This document shows positions 63,970 to 64,000 of a DNA stretch of 64,000 nucleotides, piece after piece. Location of the stretch: the NCBI GenBank assembly GCA_036924085.1, contig JAVGWX010000008.1, forward strand, positions 53,203,314-53,267,313, written 5' to 3'. The notes under the pieces were generated by a model. It was not told the origin of the DNA, ran no database searches, and worked only from the letters and a program-made list of their open reading frames with translations. The stretch's first letter is position 1, and each line of letters begins with the position of its first letter. The translations under genes were made by a program, and so were the position numbers. This stretch comes from Ariolimax columbianus (lineage: Eukaryota > Mollusca > Gastropoda > Stylommatophora > Arionidae).

Positions 63970-64000
63970 GATTTCTTCTTCTTCTTCTTCTTCGTACGCA
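63970..64000 (-). mobile_element. I/Nimb-like LINE 3' tail at window edge
   Basis: tttcttcttcttcttcttct, tcgtacgca is the reverse complement of tgcgtacgaagaag plus (GAA)n, the family's 3' end. A minus-strand copy therefore begins here and extends beyond the window. Confidence 0.75.

Overview
This is a repeat-dense stretch of an animal genome. I find no intact host gene, no tRNA gene and nothing prokaryotic. The 5' part of an 18S rRNA sequence (53198-54593, degenerate) has molluscan, gastropod-like V4 wording. Together with the mix of non-LTR retrotransposons, tRNA-headed SINEs and abundant minisatellites, this suggests a mollusc, perhaps a heterobranch gastropod. The clade is an inference; 'metazoan' is secure.

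Layout. 0-13.9 kb: fragments of several non-LTR families (RNase H-bearing I/Nimb-like, RTE-like and unassigned), with SINEs and a dispersed family 'Z' that carries its own minisatellite. 13.9-15.6 kb: three adjoining minisatellites of a related phrase. 16.4-17.0 kb: a degenerate mariner transposase. 18.4-20.8 kb: Z, SINE U, retroposon V and a minisatellite. 20.8-24.6 kb: a nearly full-length but dead CR1-like element on the minus strand (SGNH-esterase ORF1, endonuclease, RT, 3' tail). 26.9-27.3 kb: a V copy with an amplified 33-bp segment. 29.1-33.0 kb: Z, then SINE Y, whose 3' end runs into a 75-bp satellite of 42 units. 34.7-45.6 kb: more minisatellites, several with higher-order periods, broken up by retrotransposon fragments. 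46.6-47.7 kb: a Tc1/mariner element with terminal inverted repeats, interrupted by V. 48.5-49.3 kb: two LINE 3' ends. 50.4-50.7 kb: tetranucleotide arrays. 52.5-63.7 kb: a SINE head, probable rDNA spacer, an 18S pseudogene split by SINE W and fused to a long I/Nimb-like element, then a second copy of that element interrupted by a 1.4-kb non-autonomous derivative, then a SINE X copy. The 3' tail of another I/Nimb-like copy starts at the right edge.

How the parts work together. Two autonomous families seem to drive much of the window: the I/Nimb-like LINE with a 3' tail of gcgtac plus (GAA)n, and the CR1-like LINE. SINE X ends in the same roughly 60 bp as the CR1-like element. Retroposons V and W, and the 5' leader of the I/Nimb-like element, share a core segment. 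The 1.4-kb element 'N' is essentially the I/Nimb-like leader joined to its tail, and it has a clear 13-bp target duplication and a paralogous empty site. At two loci a tandem array has grown from an internal piece of a retroposon (SINE Y to the 75-bp satellite; V to the 33-bp array). Family letters (N, T, U, V, W, X, Y, Z) are my own labels. All similarity statements come from reading the sequence by eye.
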